Under the pieces are notes generated by a model. The model did no database searches. It was not told the DNA's origin and worked only from the letters and a program-made list of their open reading frames with translations. A program made the position numbers and the translations under genes. From contig JBBSAM010000008.1 in NCBI GenBank assembly GCA_038252255.1, positions 81,189-145,188 of the forward strand: a stretch of 64,000 bases of DNA, given 5' to 3'. The DNA comes from Chersky-806 sp038252255. Its GTDB lineage: Bacteria; Actinomycetota; Acidimicrobiia; IMCC26256; JAENVU01. Shown in pieces: positions 8,423 to 16,469 of the stretch (positions are counted from its first letter, which is position 1; the number at the start of each line of letters is the position of its first letter).

Positions 8423-8512
8423 CAGCCCGACCCTACGCCGCGCTCGGCCCCGTCCGTCGACGCGGCGACGTGAGAATCTCGCGAACTCTCCGGCCGAGTT
8501 AGCGTCGGGTCG

Positions 8513-9283
8513 GTGGATGAGGCGCCGAAGGGCATGACCGAGGCTGAACGGTTCGCGCGCTGGGCGCGCGCGCCCGAAGGTTCCGAACCGGTACCGATCG
8601 TGGCGGCGGCCACGGTGGTGCTGCTGCGAGACACGCCGGCCGGGCTCGAGACGCTCATGCTGCGCCGCGACTCACGGCTCGCGTTCGCCGGCGGGATGTG
8701 GGTGTTTCCCGGCGGTCGCATCGATCCGGGCGACTTCCCGGCCACCGAGGTGTCGGCGGAGGCGGATCTCGCGGCCGCCGGCCGGACCGCCGCGGTGCGC
8801 GAAGCGGAGGAGGAGGCGGGCCTCGACGTCGACCCGGAGTCGCTCGTGCCGCTCGCGCACTGGACCCCTCCCCCGGAGGCTCCGAAGCGGTTCTCGACCC
8901 AGTTCTTCGTGGCGCCGGCGCCGGCGGGCACCGTGACGATCGACGACGGCGAGATCCGGGATCACATGTGGGTCGCGCCCGGTACCGCACTGGAGCGGCG
9001 GGACGCACTCGAGATCGAGCTCGCTCCCCCGACCTGGGTCACGCTGCACACGTTGTCCCGGCACGAGAGTGTCACTGCCGCGCTCGATGCGGTGAGAGCC
9101 AGCGAGCCCGAGCACTTCACGACGAAGGCGGTCTTCACCGACGAGGGGGTCGCGGTGCTCTGGCACGGCGACGCCGGCTACGAGGACGGCGACGCGTTGA
9201 AGGACGGCTCGCGCCACCGGCTCTGGATGGTGGACACCGGCTGGCGGTACGAACGCACCGATCCGCCACCCCGCAAGCGCTGA
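8513..9283 (+). CDS. Nudix hydrolase (NUDT19/CoA-type long variant)
   Basis: The 256-residue protein shows an extended Nudix box between about residues 66 and 102: GGRIDPGD, then an insertion, then REAEEEAG, which supplies the metal-binding Glu residues. The insertion within the box and the long C-terminal half resemble the RP2p/NUDT19 group that splits CoA or related pyrophosphates. The C-terminus contains LWHGDAGYEDGDALKDGSRHRL. It starts at GTG with TAGCGT at 8500-8505, 7 nt upstream: a leaderless start. The Nudix fold is certain; the substrate is not. Confidence 0.85.
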   Translation: MDEAPKGMTEAERFARWARAPEGSEPVPIVAAATVVLLRDTPAGLETLMLRRDSRLAFAGGMWVFPGGRIDPGDFPATEVSAEADLAAAGRTAAVREAEEEAGLDVDPESLVPLAHWTPPPEAPKRFSTQFFVAPAPAGTVTIDDGEIRDHMWVAPGTALERRDALEIELAPPTWVTLHTLSRHESVTAALDAVRASEPEHFTTKAVFTDEGVAVLWHGDAGYEDGDALKDGSRHRLWMVDTGWRYERTDPPPRKR

Positions 9284-9289
9284 AGGGCT

Positions 9290-10066
9290 CTAGCGGCGCC
9301 GGCCGAACTCCTCGAGGATCGCGTCGGCCTGGCCGTTCGGCAGGCACGAGCCGCCGTCGATCAAGACGTTCTGCCCGGTGACGTACGCGGCGAGCGGTGA
9401 GGCCAGGAAGACCACGACGTTCGCGACGTCGAGGGGAGTCCCGACGCGACCGAGCGGCGTCGCGCTCTCCACCCGGGCGCGCATCGCGGCGTCGTCCAGC
9501 ACCATCGCGGTCAGGTTCGTCTCCACGATTCCCGGCGACACGCAGTTCACCCGGATGCGCGGCGCGTATTCCAACGCGGCATCCATCGTCAACGAGATCA
9601 CTCCCGCCTTCGCCGCCGAGTAGGGCCCCTCGAAGCGCGTGGGCCGAACACCGCTGACCGAGGCGTGGTTCACGATGCTGCCGCCGTGCTCGCGCATGAG
9701 GGGGACCGCGGCTCGGATGCCGTGAAACGTCCCCGTGAGGTTGACCCCGACGAGCCGGGCCCACTCGGCATCCGGGTACCGGTGCAGTGGCATCGCGTTT
9801 CCTACGCCGGCGTTGTTGAACAGGACGGTGAGCCCTCCGAGCGCGCTCGCCGCGTCTTCTATTGCTCGCGAGCACGCTTCCGGATCGCTGACGTCGGCGA
9901 CGAACCCGGGCAGTCCGAGCTCGGCGGTCGTGGCCGTCGTGGCATCAACGTCGACGTCGACGATCGCGACCGACGCCCCCTCCTCGACCATCCGCCGGGC
10001 GGTCGCGCGACCGATCCCACCCGCACCTCCGGTCACGATCGCCCGCTCACCGTCCAGCATCCCCAT
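9290..10066 (-). CDS. Short-chain dehydrogenase/reductase (classical type)
   Basis: A 258-residue classical SDR. The cofactor motif TGGAGGIG is near residue 11, NNAGVG near 86, the catalytic Ser in VNHASVSG near 136, YSAAKAG near 150 and the PG motif (CVSPGIVET) near 180. The C-terminal YVTGQNVLIDGGSCL is the typical FabG-like end. The ATG at 10066 is chosen because AGGA lies about 8 nt upstream; an upstream in-frame start has no such site. The enzyme is probably an NAD(P)-dependent alcohol dehydrogenase or ketoreductase in lipid or xenobiotic metabolism. Confidence 0.88.
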   Translation of the reverse strand: MGMLDGERAIVTGGAGGIGRATARRMVEEGASVAIVDVDVDATTATTAELGLPGFVADVSDPEACSRAIEDAASALGGLTVLFNNAGVGNAMPLHRYPDAEWARLVGVNLTGTFHGIRAAVPLMREHGGSIVNHASVSGVRPTRFEGPYSAAKAGVISLTMDAALEYAPRIRVNCVSPGIVETNLTAMVLDDAAMRARVESATPLGRVGTPLDVANVVVFLASPLAAYVTGQNVLIDGGSCLPNGQADAILEEFGRRR

Positions 10067-10082
10067 GGCGGCATCCTGGCCC

Positions 10083-10100
10083 GTGGCGCGAAAGCGCCAC
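10083..10100. terminator. Second hairpin downstream of HU gene
   Basis: GTGGCGC and GCGCCAC pair perfectly around a GAAA tetraloop. It lies 12 nt beyond the strong HU hairpin and upstream of the SDR gene, so it may back up termination or sit in the SDR leader. Confidence 0.4.
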
Positions 10101-10112
10101 AACACCGGACGC

Positions 10113-10143
10113 GATGAGGGGAGGCCGTTGGCCTCCCCTCATC
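10113..10143 (-). terminator. Intrinsic terminator hairpin of the HU gene
   Basis: A perfect 14-pair stem (GATGAGGGGAGGCC with its complement) closes a 3-nt loop, beginning 32 nt after the HU stop on the minus strand. There is no U-tract, which is usual for high-GC actinobacterial terminators. Confidence 0.7.
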
Positions 10144-10175
10144 CAGTCGTGGTGCTGCGCCCGGAGGCGCCGGTG

Positions 10176-10460
10176 CTACTTCTTGCCGCCGAGCACCGCG
10201 TCCTTGAAGCCCTTGAGAGGCGTGATCTTCGCCGCCTTCTTGGCCGGGATCTTGATGGGCTCGCCGGTCGCAGGGTTGCGACCCATGCGGGCCGTGGTCT
10301 CACGGCGGTAGAACTTGGCGAATCCGGTGATGGCCACCGGGTCGCCCGCTGCCACCGTCTCGGTGACGACTTCGGTGAACGCGGCGAGGAACGCATCGGC
10401 CGACTTCTTGTCGGTCTCGGTCCTCTCGGCGATCGCCGTGACCAGATCTCTGCGGTTCAC
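10176..10460 (-). CDS. hup: HU-family nucleoid DNA-binding protein
   Basis: The 94-residue protein begins VNRRDLVTAIAER, has the dimerising helices up to residue 38, then VAITGFAKFYRRE, the DNA-binding arm ARMGRNPATGEPIKIPA (about 57-73) and the closing PLKGFKDAVL. This is the full length of bacterial HU without the long Lys/Ala-rich tail seen in mycobacteria. It bends and compacts DNA as a homodimer. GTG at 10460 has AAGGAG 6 nt upstream; longer in-frame reading upstream has no coding features. It is a single-gene unit that ends in a strong hairpin. Divergent from dinG. Confidence 0.95.
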   Translation of the reverse strand: MNRRDLVTAIAERTETDKKSADAFLAAFTEVVTETVAAGDPVAITGFAKFYRRETTARMGRNPATGEPIKIPAKKAAKITPLKGFKDAVLGGKK

Positions 10461-10652
10461 TGAGACTCCTTCGGGAACGGACTGGGTTGCTGGCCAGCCT
10501 TGCACGGTGGACCCCCGAAACGACGGATTTTCCTGGGGTTTTCGCGACTTCGTGCCGACATTTCGTCCTAATTGCGCAGACTGGGCGGGCCGGTGGCCTC
10601 TGCAGGGCCTGTCCCCGGCGCCGCGTACCCTCGCACTCGCGAAAGACGAGGG

Positions 10653-12632
10653 ATGACCGAGACCGACGCCACGAAACCAGCCCGAGCCACCACGGCGCCC
10701 CGGGGAATCGACGCGGGCGCGGTGCTCACCGCCGCGGTGGCGGCCCTCGGCGGCGACGATCGGCCGGGCCAGCACCGCCTCGCCGCGGCGGTGGCCGATG
10801 CGATCGCGGGCGAGCATCACCTCGTCGCAGAAGCGCCGACCGGATCGGGGAAAGGGCTCGCCTATCTCGCCGCCGCGGTGAGCTCGGGCCGGCGCGTCGT
10901 CGTCTCGACCGCGACGCTCACGCTGCAGGACCAGCTGTGGAGCAAGGACCTCCCCCACCTCCTCGAGCACGGTGGCGTGACGTTCGCCGCCGCGTTGCTC
11001 AAGGGCCGGTCGCAGTACGTGTGCCGGGCGAAGCTGCGGGCCGCGGTCGGCGGCCAGCCGATGCTCGACGAGCGGCCGGGCCCGACGCTCGCCCGGGACC
11101 TCGAACGCCTGGAGCGATTCGCGCTCGAGTCCGCCACCGGAGACCTCACCGACGTGGACATCGCCGACAGCTCGCGCCGAGCGGCCAGCTGCGCACCGCG
11201 CGAGTGCCCGGGCGCGGCGAAGTGCAGCGACGGGGACGACTGCTTCGCCGAGAAGGCCCGCGAGCGGGCCGCCGGCGCAGACATCCTTGTCGTGAACCAC
11301 GCCTTGTACTGCGCCCATCTCGCGTCATCGGGCAACGTCCTGCCGGAGCACGACGTGGTCGTGTTCGACGAGGCCCACGCGCTGCCCGAGGTGGCGACGA
11401 GCGCCTTCGGCCTGGACCTCTCGCCGATGGGGCTGCGCCAGCTCGCGTCCCGCCTGGGCTCCGTGGGCGTCGGTCGCGGTGACACGGATCCGGTCGCCGC
11501 CGCCGCCGACGCGCTGGAGCGCGCGCTCGAACCCCTGGAAGGCCGGGTCGACCCGACGGACGGCGCGCTCGCGGCCGCGCTCGGTTCGGCCGCCGAACGG
11601 CTCGCGACGGCGAACGCCGCGATCGACATGACCGCGGACCCGACTGCCGCGGCCCAGGTGCAGCAGCTCGCCGCCTCGCGGCTCGAGGCCCTCCGCCGGC
11701 TCCAATCCCCCCGCGCGGACGAAGTGGCCTGGCGAGAGGGCGCCGTCTTGCACGTCGCCCCGATCAGCGTCGCGCAGGCCCTCGCGAACTGGCTCTTCCA
11801 CCGGCTGCCGGTCGTCCTCGTGTCCGCGACGCTCGGGGGTGGGAACCGATTCGCTCCGTTCGCCGGCCGTCTGGGCCTCGACCCCGACGGTGGCCCCGGC
11901 CCAGCCGCGGCACCGCCCGCCACCGACCCCGACGACGAGTCCGACCACGTCGACCCGGGCCTCGGGTACGTGGACCTCGAGGTCGAGTCGCCGTTCGACT
12001 TCCGGGAGCAGGCGATGCTCTACGTCGCCAAGCACCTTCCCGAGCCGCGGGACGGGGCATGGGCCGACGCCGCGGGCGAGGAGGTGGCCGGCCTCGTCGC
12101 GGCCGCGGGCGGTCGGGCTCTCGTCCTCTGCACGTCCCGGGCCGCGGTCACCCGGCTGAGCGAGCGGCTGCGGGGCCAGGACGACCACCCGATCCTCGTG
12201 CAGGGTGAAGGCTCACGGTCGGCCCTCCTCCAGCAGTTCGGCGCGGACGAACGCTCCTGTCTCGTGGCCACCCGCAGCTTCTGGATGGGTGTCGACGTCC
12301 CGGGCCCGTCGTGCGTCCTCGTCGTCATCGACCGCCTCCCCTTCACCCGTCCCGACGACCCGCTCGCCCAGGCCCGGCGCGAGGCCGCGGAACGCGCCGG
12401 AGGTTCGGGGTTCCGCGACGTCGACCTCCCGGCCGCGGCACTGGTGCTCGCGCAGGGTGCGGGGCGCCTGATCCGCAGCCGCCAGGACCGGGGTGTCGTC
12501 GCGGTGCTGGATCGGCGGCTCGCGACCGCCGGCTACCGCGACGCGTTGCTCGACGCGCTGCCGCCGATGCGGCGCGTGGTGGACCCGGACGTCGTCCACG
12601 CGTTCCTCGCGGACATCACCGCGGTCAGTTGA
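10653..12632 (+). CDS. dinG: DinG/XPD-like ATP-dependent DNA helicase
   Basis: The 659-residue superfamily 2 helicase has Walker A APTGSGKG near residue 64 and a DEAH box (VFDEAHALPEV) near 238. Between them are the four cysteines of an Fe-S domain (YVCRAKL, SCAPRECPGAAKC). The last helicase motif is QGAGRLIRSRQDRG near 615. Such enzymes unwind DNA-RNA hybrids, D-loops and forked DNA during repair. The ATG at 10653 has GAGGG just upstream. No SOS box was seen near its start. It overlaps the convergent MaoC gene by 8 nt. A YoaA-like role is possible; the family call is firm. Confidence 0.92.
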   Translation: MTETDATKPARATTAPRGIDAGAVLTAAVAALGGDDRPGQHRLAAAVADAIAGEHHLVAEAPTGSGKGLAYLAAAVSSGRRVVVSTATLTLQDQLWSKDLPHLLEHGGVTFAAALLKGRSQYVCRAKLRAAVGGQPMLDERPGPTLARDLERLERFALESATGDLTDVDIADSSRRAASCAPRECPGAAKCSDGDDCFAEKARERAAGADILVVNHALYCAHLASSGNVLPEHDVVVFDEAHALPEVATSAFGLDLSPMGLRQLASRLGSVGVGRGDTDPVAAAADALERALEPLEGRVDPTDGALAAALGSAAERLATANAAIDMTADPTAAAQVQQLAASRLEALRRLQSPRADEVAWREGAVLHVAPISVAQALANWLFHRLPVVLVSATLGGGNRFAPFAGRLGLDPDGGPGPAAAPPATDPDDESDHVDPGLGYVDLEVESPFDFREQAMLYVAKHLPEPRDGAWADAAGEEVAGLVAAAGGRALVLCTSRAAVTRLSERLRGQDDHPILVQGEGSRSALLQQFGADERSCLVATRSFWMGVDVPGPSCVLVVIDRLPFTRPDDPLAQARREAAERAGGSGFRDVDLPAAALVLAQGAGRLIRSRQDRGVVAVLDRRLATAGYRDALLDALPPMRRVVDPDVVHAFLADITAVS

Positions 12633-13080
12633 GGAAGCGCGACACCGTATCGACGACCGCAGCCGGCTTCTCGGATCCCTCGAGCTCGATCGTGATGCGC
12701 ACCACGGCCTGGACTCCGCCGACGATCCCGGTGACCGACACCACCTCACCGTGCCCACGAACCCTCGAGCCCGCGGGAACGGGGGCGATGAACCGGGCCT
12801 TGTCGATGCCGTAGTTGATGCCCATCGAGATGCCACCGACCTGGGCGAGCTCACCGAGGAACGGTGCGCACAACGCCAGCGTGAGGTAGCCGTGGGCGAT
12901 CGTCGTACCGAACGGCCCGGCCTTGGCCCGTTCCACGTCCACGTGGATCCACTGACGATCACCGGTCGCATCGGCGAACTGGTTGATCCGCTCCTGCGAC
13001 AGGGTGACCCAGTCGGTCGTGCCCAGGTTCTGTCCGGATGCGCCGAGCAGGTCTTGCGTGGAAGCGAAGGCAGTACCCAT
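12625..13080 (-). CDS. MaoC-like (R)-specific enoyl-CoA hydratase
   Basis: The 151-residue hot-dog-fold protein has the hydratase motif FADATGDRQWIHVDVERAK with the catalytic Asp and His near residues 40-45, followed by GPFGTTIAHGYLTLAL, the family's hallmark. The usual length of single hot-dog MaoC hydratases is 140-160. It hydrates trans-2-enoyl-CoA in fatty-acid or sterol side-chain breakdown, or in PHA synthesis. It stands alone on the minus strand; TAGAAC 6 nt before the ATG suggests a leaderless start. Its natural acyl chain is unknown. Confidence 0.88.
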   Translation of the reverse strand: MGTAFASTQDLLGASGQNLGTTDWVTLSQERINQFADATGDRQWIHVDVERAKAGPFGTTIAHGYLTLALCAPFLGELAQVGGISMGINYGIDKARFIAPVPAGSRVRGHGEVVSVTGIVGGVQAVVRITIELEGSEKPAAVVDTVSRFLN

Positions 13081-13187
13081 GCCGGCGTTCTACCACCCCG
13101 GAGACGGAGAGGCGTAGCCTCGGCCGTCGCCTGCGACCGGAGGGGAGCCGTGCGCGTTCGAACGGCAGGAAGCTTCGCGCACGTGCC

Positions 13188-13712
13188 GTGAGCCGGGATC
13201 CGCGGCCTGCGCCACCGGAGCGTCCCGTCGTCGTGGTGATGGGCGTCGCCGGGTCGGGGAAGTCGACCATCGGGCCGCGGCTGGCGCGGCAGCTCGGCGT
13301 TGTGTTCGTCGACGGCGACGACGTTCACACCGACGCGGCCAAGGCACGCATGGCCGCCGGTCATCCGTTGGACGATGCCGCGCGCGGCCCGTGGCTCGAT
13401 CGGCTCCACGAGATCCTGGCTGCTCACACCGGACGTGGGGTGGTGCTCGCGTGCTCGGCGCTCAAAGCGTCCTACCGGCGCCGGCTCGCCAGCGGTCTCG
13501 CCGGCGTCGTGTTCCTCGCGCTCGTCGCGCCCCGCACCGTGCTCGAGGCGCGTCTCGAGTCGCGACCCGGTCACTTCGCCGGGCCGGTCCTGCTCCCGTC
13601 CCAGCTCGAAGACCTCGAGCTCGGCGACGATGTCGTCCGCATCGACAGCACGGGGCCCGTAGCTTCGGTCACCGCGGCAGCGGTCAGCGCCGTCCGCGCT
13701 GGTCCTCGATGA
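13188..13712 (+). CDS. gntK: Gluconokinase
   Basis: The 174-residue protein has P-loop MGVAGSGKST near residue 17-26, GDDVHTDAAKARMAAGHPLDDAARGPWL near 41-68 (substrate-binding signature of gluconokinases), CSALKASYRRRL near 88 and the lid segment LESRPGHFAGPVLLPSQLEDLE near 130. It phosphorylates D-gluconate to 6-phosphogluconate for the pentose-phosphate or Entner-Doudoroff route. GTG at 13188 is the only start between the upstream stop and the P-loop. The gene's end overlaps the convergent STAS gene by 29 nt. No transporter or dehydrogenase for gluconate lies beside it. Confidence 0.92.
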   Translation: MSRDPRPAPPERPVVVVMGVAGSGKSTIGPRLARQLGVVFVDGDDVHTDAAKARMAAGHPLDDAARGPWLDRLHEILAAHTGRGVVLACSALKASYRRRLASGLAGVVFLALVAPRTVLEARLESRPGHFAGPVLLPSQLEDLELGDDVVRIDSTGPVASVTAAAVSAVRAGPR

Positions 13713-14169
13713 GCCGGATCGAGCCGGCCACCTTGCGGGGGGCCGCGGAGTCGTCGACCAGCCAGGCGAGCCCGGAGACCTCGAGGACCCGGCGGACGAT
13801 GCTCGTCGGCCGTTCGAGCCACAGGGTGGCCCCGGCCGCGAACGCGCGACGCCGAGCCCGGAGGAACACCTGGAGACCCGCCGCATCGCAGAACTCGAGC
13901 GCGTGGAGGTCGAGCACCAGCTCCGGCGTACCTACCTGGATCGCGTCGTGCAAGGAGGTCTCCATGCGGGCGGCGGTGCTCAGGTCGAGCTCGCCTGCGG
14001 GCCGGACGACGGTGCGGTGCGGGCCGGACAAGATGGCGACGCCGAACCTGGCATCCGGCCGGGCCCCGGACGAGCCGCCGGAGCCGCCGGCGAGCCGCAG
14101 GCCCCTGCGGGTCGAGCCCGTCGCCGGGCGTGCCGCGCCGAACCGGGTCTCCGTCTCCGCTGCGCTCAT
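13684..14169 (-). CDS. STAS-domain protein with Ala in place of the phospho-Ser
   Basis: The 161-residue protein has a flexible N-terminus (about 1-40) and a STAS domain of the anti-sigma-factor antagonist type. The key loop reads LDLHALEFCDAAGLQVFL (about 95-112). Antagonists normally have D-S-S/A-G here with a Ser that is phosphorylated by the anti-sigma kinase; here it is Asp-Ala-Ala-Gly, so this copy cannot be switched off by that phosphorylation. No kinase or sigma gene adjoins it. TAGGGT lies 6 nt before the ATG, which suggests a leaderless start. The domain is clear, the partner unknown. Confidence 0.82.
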   Translation of the reverse strand: MSAAETETRFGAARPATGSTRRGLRLAGGSGGSSGARPDARFGVAILSGPHRTVVRPAGELDLSTAARMETSLHDAIQVGTPELVLDLHALEFCDAAGLQVFLRARRRAFAAGATLWLERPTSIVRRVLEVSGLAWLVDDSAAPRKVAGSIRLIEDQRGRR

Positions 14170-14320
14170 GCCTCGACCCTACGGACCGACGTGCCCGCCG
14201 TCACGTCAACAGACCCACAACCCTCCCCCCGAGGGTGCGGCGCGCCGCGTCCGGGAACGCAACGATCGGAGGCCTCGCGGACTCCGGCGGGCGTAGAGTC
14301 CGGCGGGACGGAGGTCTCGT

Positions 14321-14905
14321 ATGAGCGTCCATAGCGAGCGACGGGCTCGCCGGCCCGGCCGCACATGGGCATTGGTCGGAGCCGGGCTGCAGCTCTGCTT
14401 CGCGACCGGGCTCGCCGTCCTGCGGGACACGAACGCCTCGGTCGGGGAGCGGCGGGCGGAGGGGATGTTGCCCACCCTGGCACTGGCCGCGGTCTTCGCG
14501 GCACCGGCCGTCCTCGCGCTCGTGGGCGTCGTCATCGATCGGCCGGTCCTCTTCGGCGCGGCGGCGATCGCCTCACTCCCGGCGGCCCTCATCTCGATCG
14601 CCGCGTTCCCGGTCCTGATCCCCGCGGGGCTGCTGCTCGTTGCGTACGTCCAGGCGACGAGCACCCATCCGTCGTCGACCGCTGTCTCCACCCTGGTGGT
14701 GTTCGGCACGTTCGCCGGCCTGGTCCTGCTCGCGTTGGCGATCATGCTGAGCGGGAAGGGCACGTACACGTATGCGTATCCCGACGGTGGCTCGGAAGGC
14801 GGCGAGTACTACCTCCCCGGGCATGCCGCGCTCGCGCTCGGGATTCTGGTCGGTGGCGTCGTACTCACGACCGCGATCGCGTCGAGGTTCGCGAAGGCGC
14901 AGTGA
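14321..14905 (+). CDS. Unknown integral membrane protein
   Basis: I do not recognise this 194-residue protein. It has about five hydrophobic segments: 16-33, 48-70, 75-110 (long, possibly two), 121-143 and 168-186. A GKGTYTYAYPDGGSEGGEYYLPGH loop between the last two is rich in Gly and Tyr and probably faces outward. The ATG has GGAGG 6 nt upstream and a TAGAGT -10 about 20 nt upstream of it. It is a single gene, convergent with the phosphoesterase operon. A membrane location is clear; function cannot be inferred. Confidence 0.75.
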   Translation: MSVHSERRARRPGRTWALVGAGLQLCFATGLAVLRDTNASVGERRAEGMLPTLALAAVFAAPAVLALVGVVIDRPVLFGAAAIASLPAALISIAAFPVLIPAGLLLVAYVQATSTHPSSTAVSTLVVFGTFAGLVLLALAIMLSGKGTYTYAYPDGGSEGGEYYLPGHAALALGILVGGVVLTTAIASRFAKAQ

Positions 14906-14915
14906 GCTTGCTGCG

Positions 14916-15851
14916 CTACGCGTGTGCGGGCGCGCGGAGGTCCACTGCGGTGCAGGCACCGACCAGGCACGGAAGGCCGAGCATGGACTGCCACGCTTTC
15001 AGGGTGGCGGCGGCTCCCGCGCCCGGGACATCCAGTGGGCCGGTCGCCGCGGTCGGGGTGATCCACAGGTTCGGTACCGGGCGATCCTCGTCGTACCAGA
15101 TGAACACCGCGACCTTGCCGGCGCGGTACGCGGCGCTGTCGAGGACCGGTTGTACGTGCTCGCGCGCCCATTGGTCGACAACCTTGTTGTCGCAGTCATG
15201 GCCGTCGTGGCAGAGGTTCGGCGTCACGAACGCGAAGCTCGGGAGCGCGCGCAGGTCGAGGTCGGTGAGTGGCAGCACCTGCTGGCTGCAGTGCGCGCGA
15301 TCTTCGGGAGCCCAGAGGTAGAGAGCAGGGACGTGCCGCGGCGCGTTGTTGTCGGCGCTGCACGCTGCGGTTGCACCTTCGACGAAGCTCACCGCCGACC
15401 GTCCTGACACTCGAACCTGACGGAAGAGGTTGTCTGCTTGTGTGCTGCACTCGGCGGACGGGCTGCAGTCGTTGACCGTCCCGGGTTCGGCGGCACCGGT
15501 GATCTGACCGACGTACTGGCTGAGGCTGTTCTGATTGGTATCGGTCTCGGTCCAGGTGCGGAAGAACGCGCACTGCTGGCCCAGCTGGTGGAGGTACGGC
15601 ATCTCGGGCCCGAAGCCCAGACCGACCTCGGGCCAGGTGCGGTTCTCGAATGAGAACACCACGACCGATTGGTAACGCGCCGGCGGCGCCTGGCCGTTCG
15701 CGCAGACCTTGGCCGGAGCGCTCGGAACCGTCGAAACCGTGGAAGCCGGACGCGGGGCCGAGGAGGTCGTCGTTCCCTTGCTCGAGGACGACCCGGAGCT
15801 GCACGCCGCCGCGAGCATCAGCACGGCGAGGCAGGCGAGAAGCTTGGTCAC
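14916..15851 (-). CDS. Secreted lipoprotein phosphoesterase (acid-phosphatase/phospholipase C-like)
   Basis: The 311-residue protein has a lipoprotein signal (LACLAVLMLAAACSSG, Cys about residue 17) and a Ser/Thr-rich linker to residue 48. The catalytic-type domain has SFENRTW (about 68-74), DTNQNSLSQYVGQITG (about 104-119) and FIWYDEDRPVPN (about 263). These match phosphoesterase-family proteins (alkaline-phosphatase-like fold) that cleave phosphate esters outside the membrane. The start overlaps the stop of the small gene before it (ATGA). It is transcribed from the promoter at 16184-16217, which carries the tandem TTCAGC boxes. The precise substrate is unknown. Confidence 0.8.
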   Translation of the reverse strand: MTKLLACLAVLMLAAACSSGSSSSKGTTTSSAPRPASTVSTVPSAPAKVCANGQAPPARYQSVVVFSFENRTWPEVGLGFGPEMPYLHQLGQQCAFFRTWTETDTNQNSLSQYVGQITGAAEPGTVNDCSPSAECSTQADNLFRQVRVSGRSAVSFVEGATAACSADNNAPRHVPALYLWAPEDRAHCSQQVLPLTDLDLRALPSFAFVTPNLCHDGHDCDNKVVDQWAREHVQPVLDSAAYRAGKVAVFIWYDEDRPVPNLWITPTAATGPLDVPGAGAAATLKAWQSMLGLPCLVGACTAVDLRAPAHA

Positions 15852-16126
15852 GACTCGCCGATGCTACCGCCGTCCCCATCAATGGCCCCGGAGCCCTCCG
15901 CCCGGCCCGAGCCCGCTTCCCGAAGCGGTACCGAGCTCGCGGGTTGGAGCGTGCGGCCCTCGTCCAGCGCGCGGCATTCGGCGCAGCGTGCGAGCGTTCC
16001 GACACCCGCGGCAAGGTCCTGCGAATGCACCAGCCGACCGGTCGGGCAGTCACTCCGGTCGTGGTAGACGCCGTCCCGGTGGGCTCGGACGGAGCGGTAC
16101 GGGTTCACCTTCCTCAGCGTCGTCAC
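15848..16126 (-). CDS. Small Cys-rich protein, first gene of the phosphoesterase operon
   Basis: A 92-residue product with VYHDRSDCPTGRLV and GTLARCAECRAL: one Cys followed by a CxxC about 24 residues later (residues 27, 48 and 51), plausibly a metal site. I recall similar short actinobacterial proteins with a YH..SDCP...G...C..C pattern, without a known role. The start is GTG at 16126 with GGAGG 6 nt upstream; an in-frame start at 16234 is rejected because the promoter boxes would then lie inside the gene. Its stop overlaps the ATG of the phosphoesterase gene. The frame is well supported by the ribosome site and the overlap. Confidence 0.65.
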   Translation of the reverse strand: MTTLRKVNPYRSVRAHRDGVYHDRSDCPTGRLVHSQDLAAGVGTLARCAECRALDEGRTLQPASSVPLREAGSGRAEGSGAIDGDGGSIGES

Positions 16127-16183
16127 CACGCGCCTCCGTTGCCCGGGCCGGCAGATGGACGAACCCGATTCACCAGCGCGGTC

Positions 16184-16217
16184 ACCGTAGGTTCGAAGGG
16201 TTGAACGTTCGCTGAAA
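16184..16217 (-). promoter_or_regulatory. Tandem-box promoter for the phosphoesterase operon
   Basis: Read on the minus strand: TTTCAGC-GAAC-GTTCAAC (16217-16200), 10 nt, then TACGGT (16189-16184). The 7-nt boxes repeat every 11 bp, as for PhoB/OmpR-type regulators. One of six such sites in the block. Confidence 0.75.
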
Positions 16218-16250
16218 CCCCGCCGCTCGTCCACGACGGGACCTCGCGCC

Positions 16251-16284
16251 GTTCAGCGGTTTGTCAGCGGACAAGGCGCAGCCT
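16251..16284 (+). promoter_or_regulatory. Tandem-box promoter for the GT39-like operon
   Basis: GTTCAGC-GGTT-TGTCAGC (16251-16268), 10 nt, then CAGCCT (16279-16284) as the -10. It points at the membrane glycosyltransferase gene at 16470, leaving a leader of about 180 nt. It is divergent from the site at 16200-16217. Confidence 0.7.
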
Positions 16285-16385
16285 GCACATGCGTCCGGGA
16301 TCAACCCCGGGCGGTCCGGACGGTGACCTGGCTCACGTGACGCTATCCCCCAGCCCGTGAGCGGGACCGTCTGGCCGCGCCCTCC

Positions 16386-16417
16386 GAGGCGCCCGGGCGC
16401 CCCGGCCCGGGCGCCTC
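16386..16417 (+). promoter_or_regulatory. Perfect 13-bp hairpin in the leader of the GT39-like gene
   Basis: GAGGCGCCCGGGC (16386-16398) and GCCCGGGCGCCTC (16405-16417) pair perfectly around a 6-nt loop, 52 nt before the ATG. In the 343-bp gap it lies downstream of the mapped promoter, so it would be part of the mRNA; it could attenuate or stabilise the transcript. Confidence 0.55.
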
Positions 16418-16469
16418 GCTGCGGCACCGAACGCGCGCCGATCGGCGGGCAGAGAGGAAGCGCGACGAC

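Noticed and set aside
16127..16234. Longer start of the 92-residue Cys-rich protein
   Set aside because: The extension would contain its own promoter boxes; GTG 16126 has a GGAGG site.
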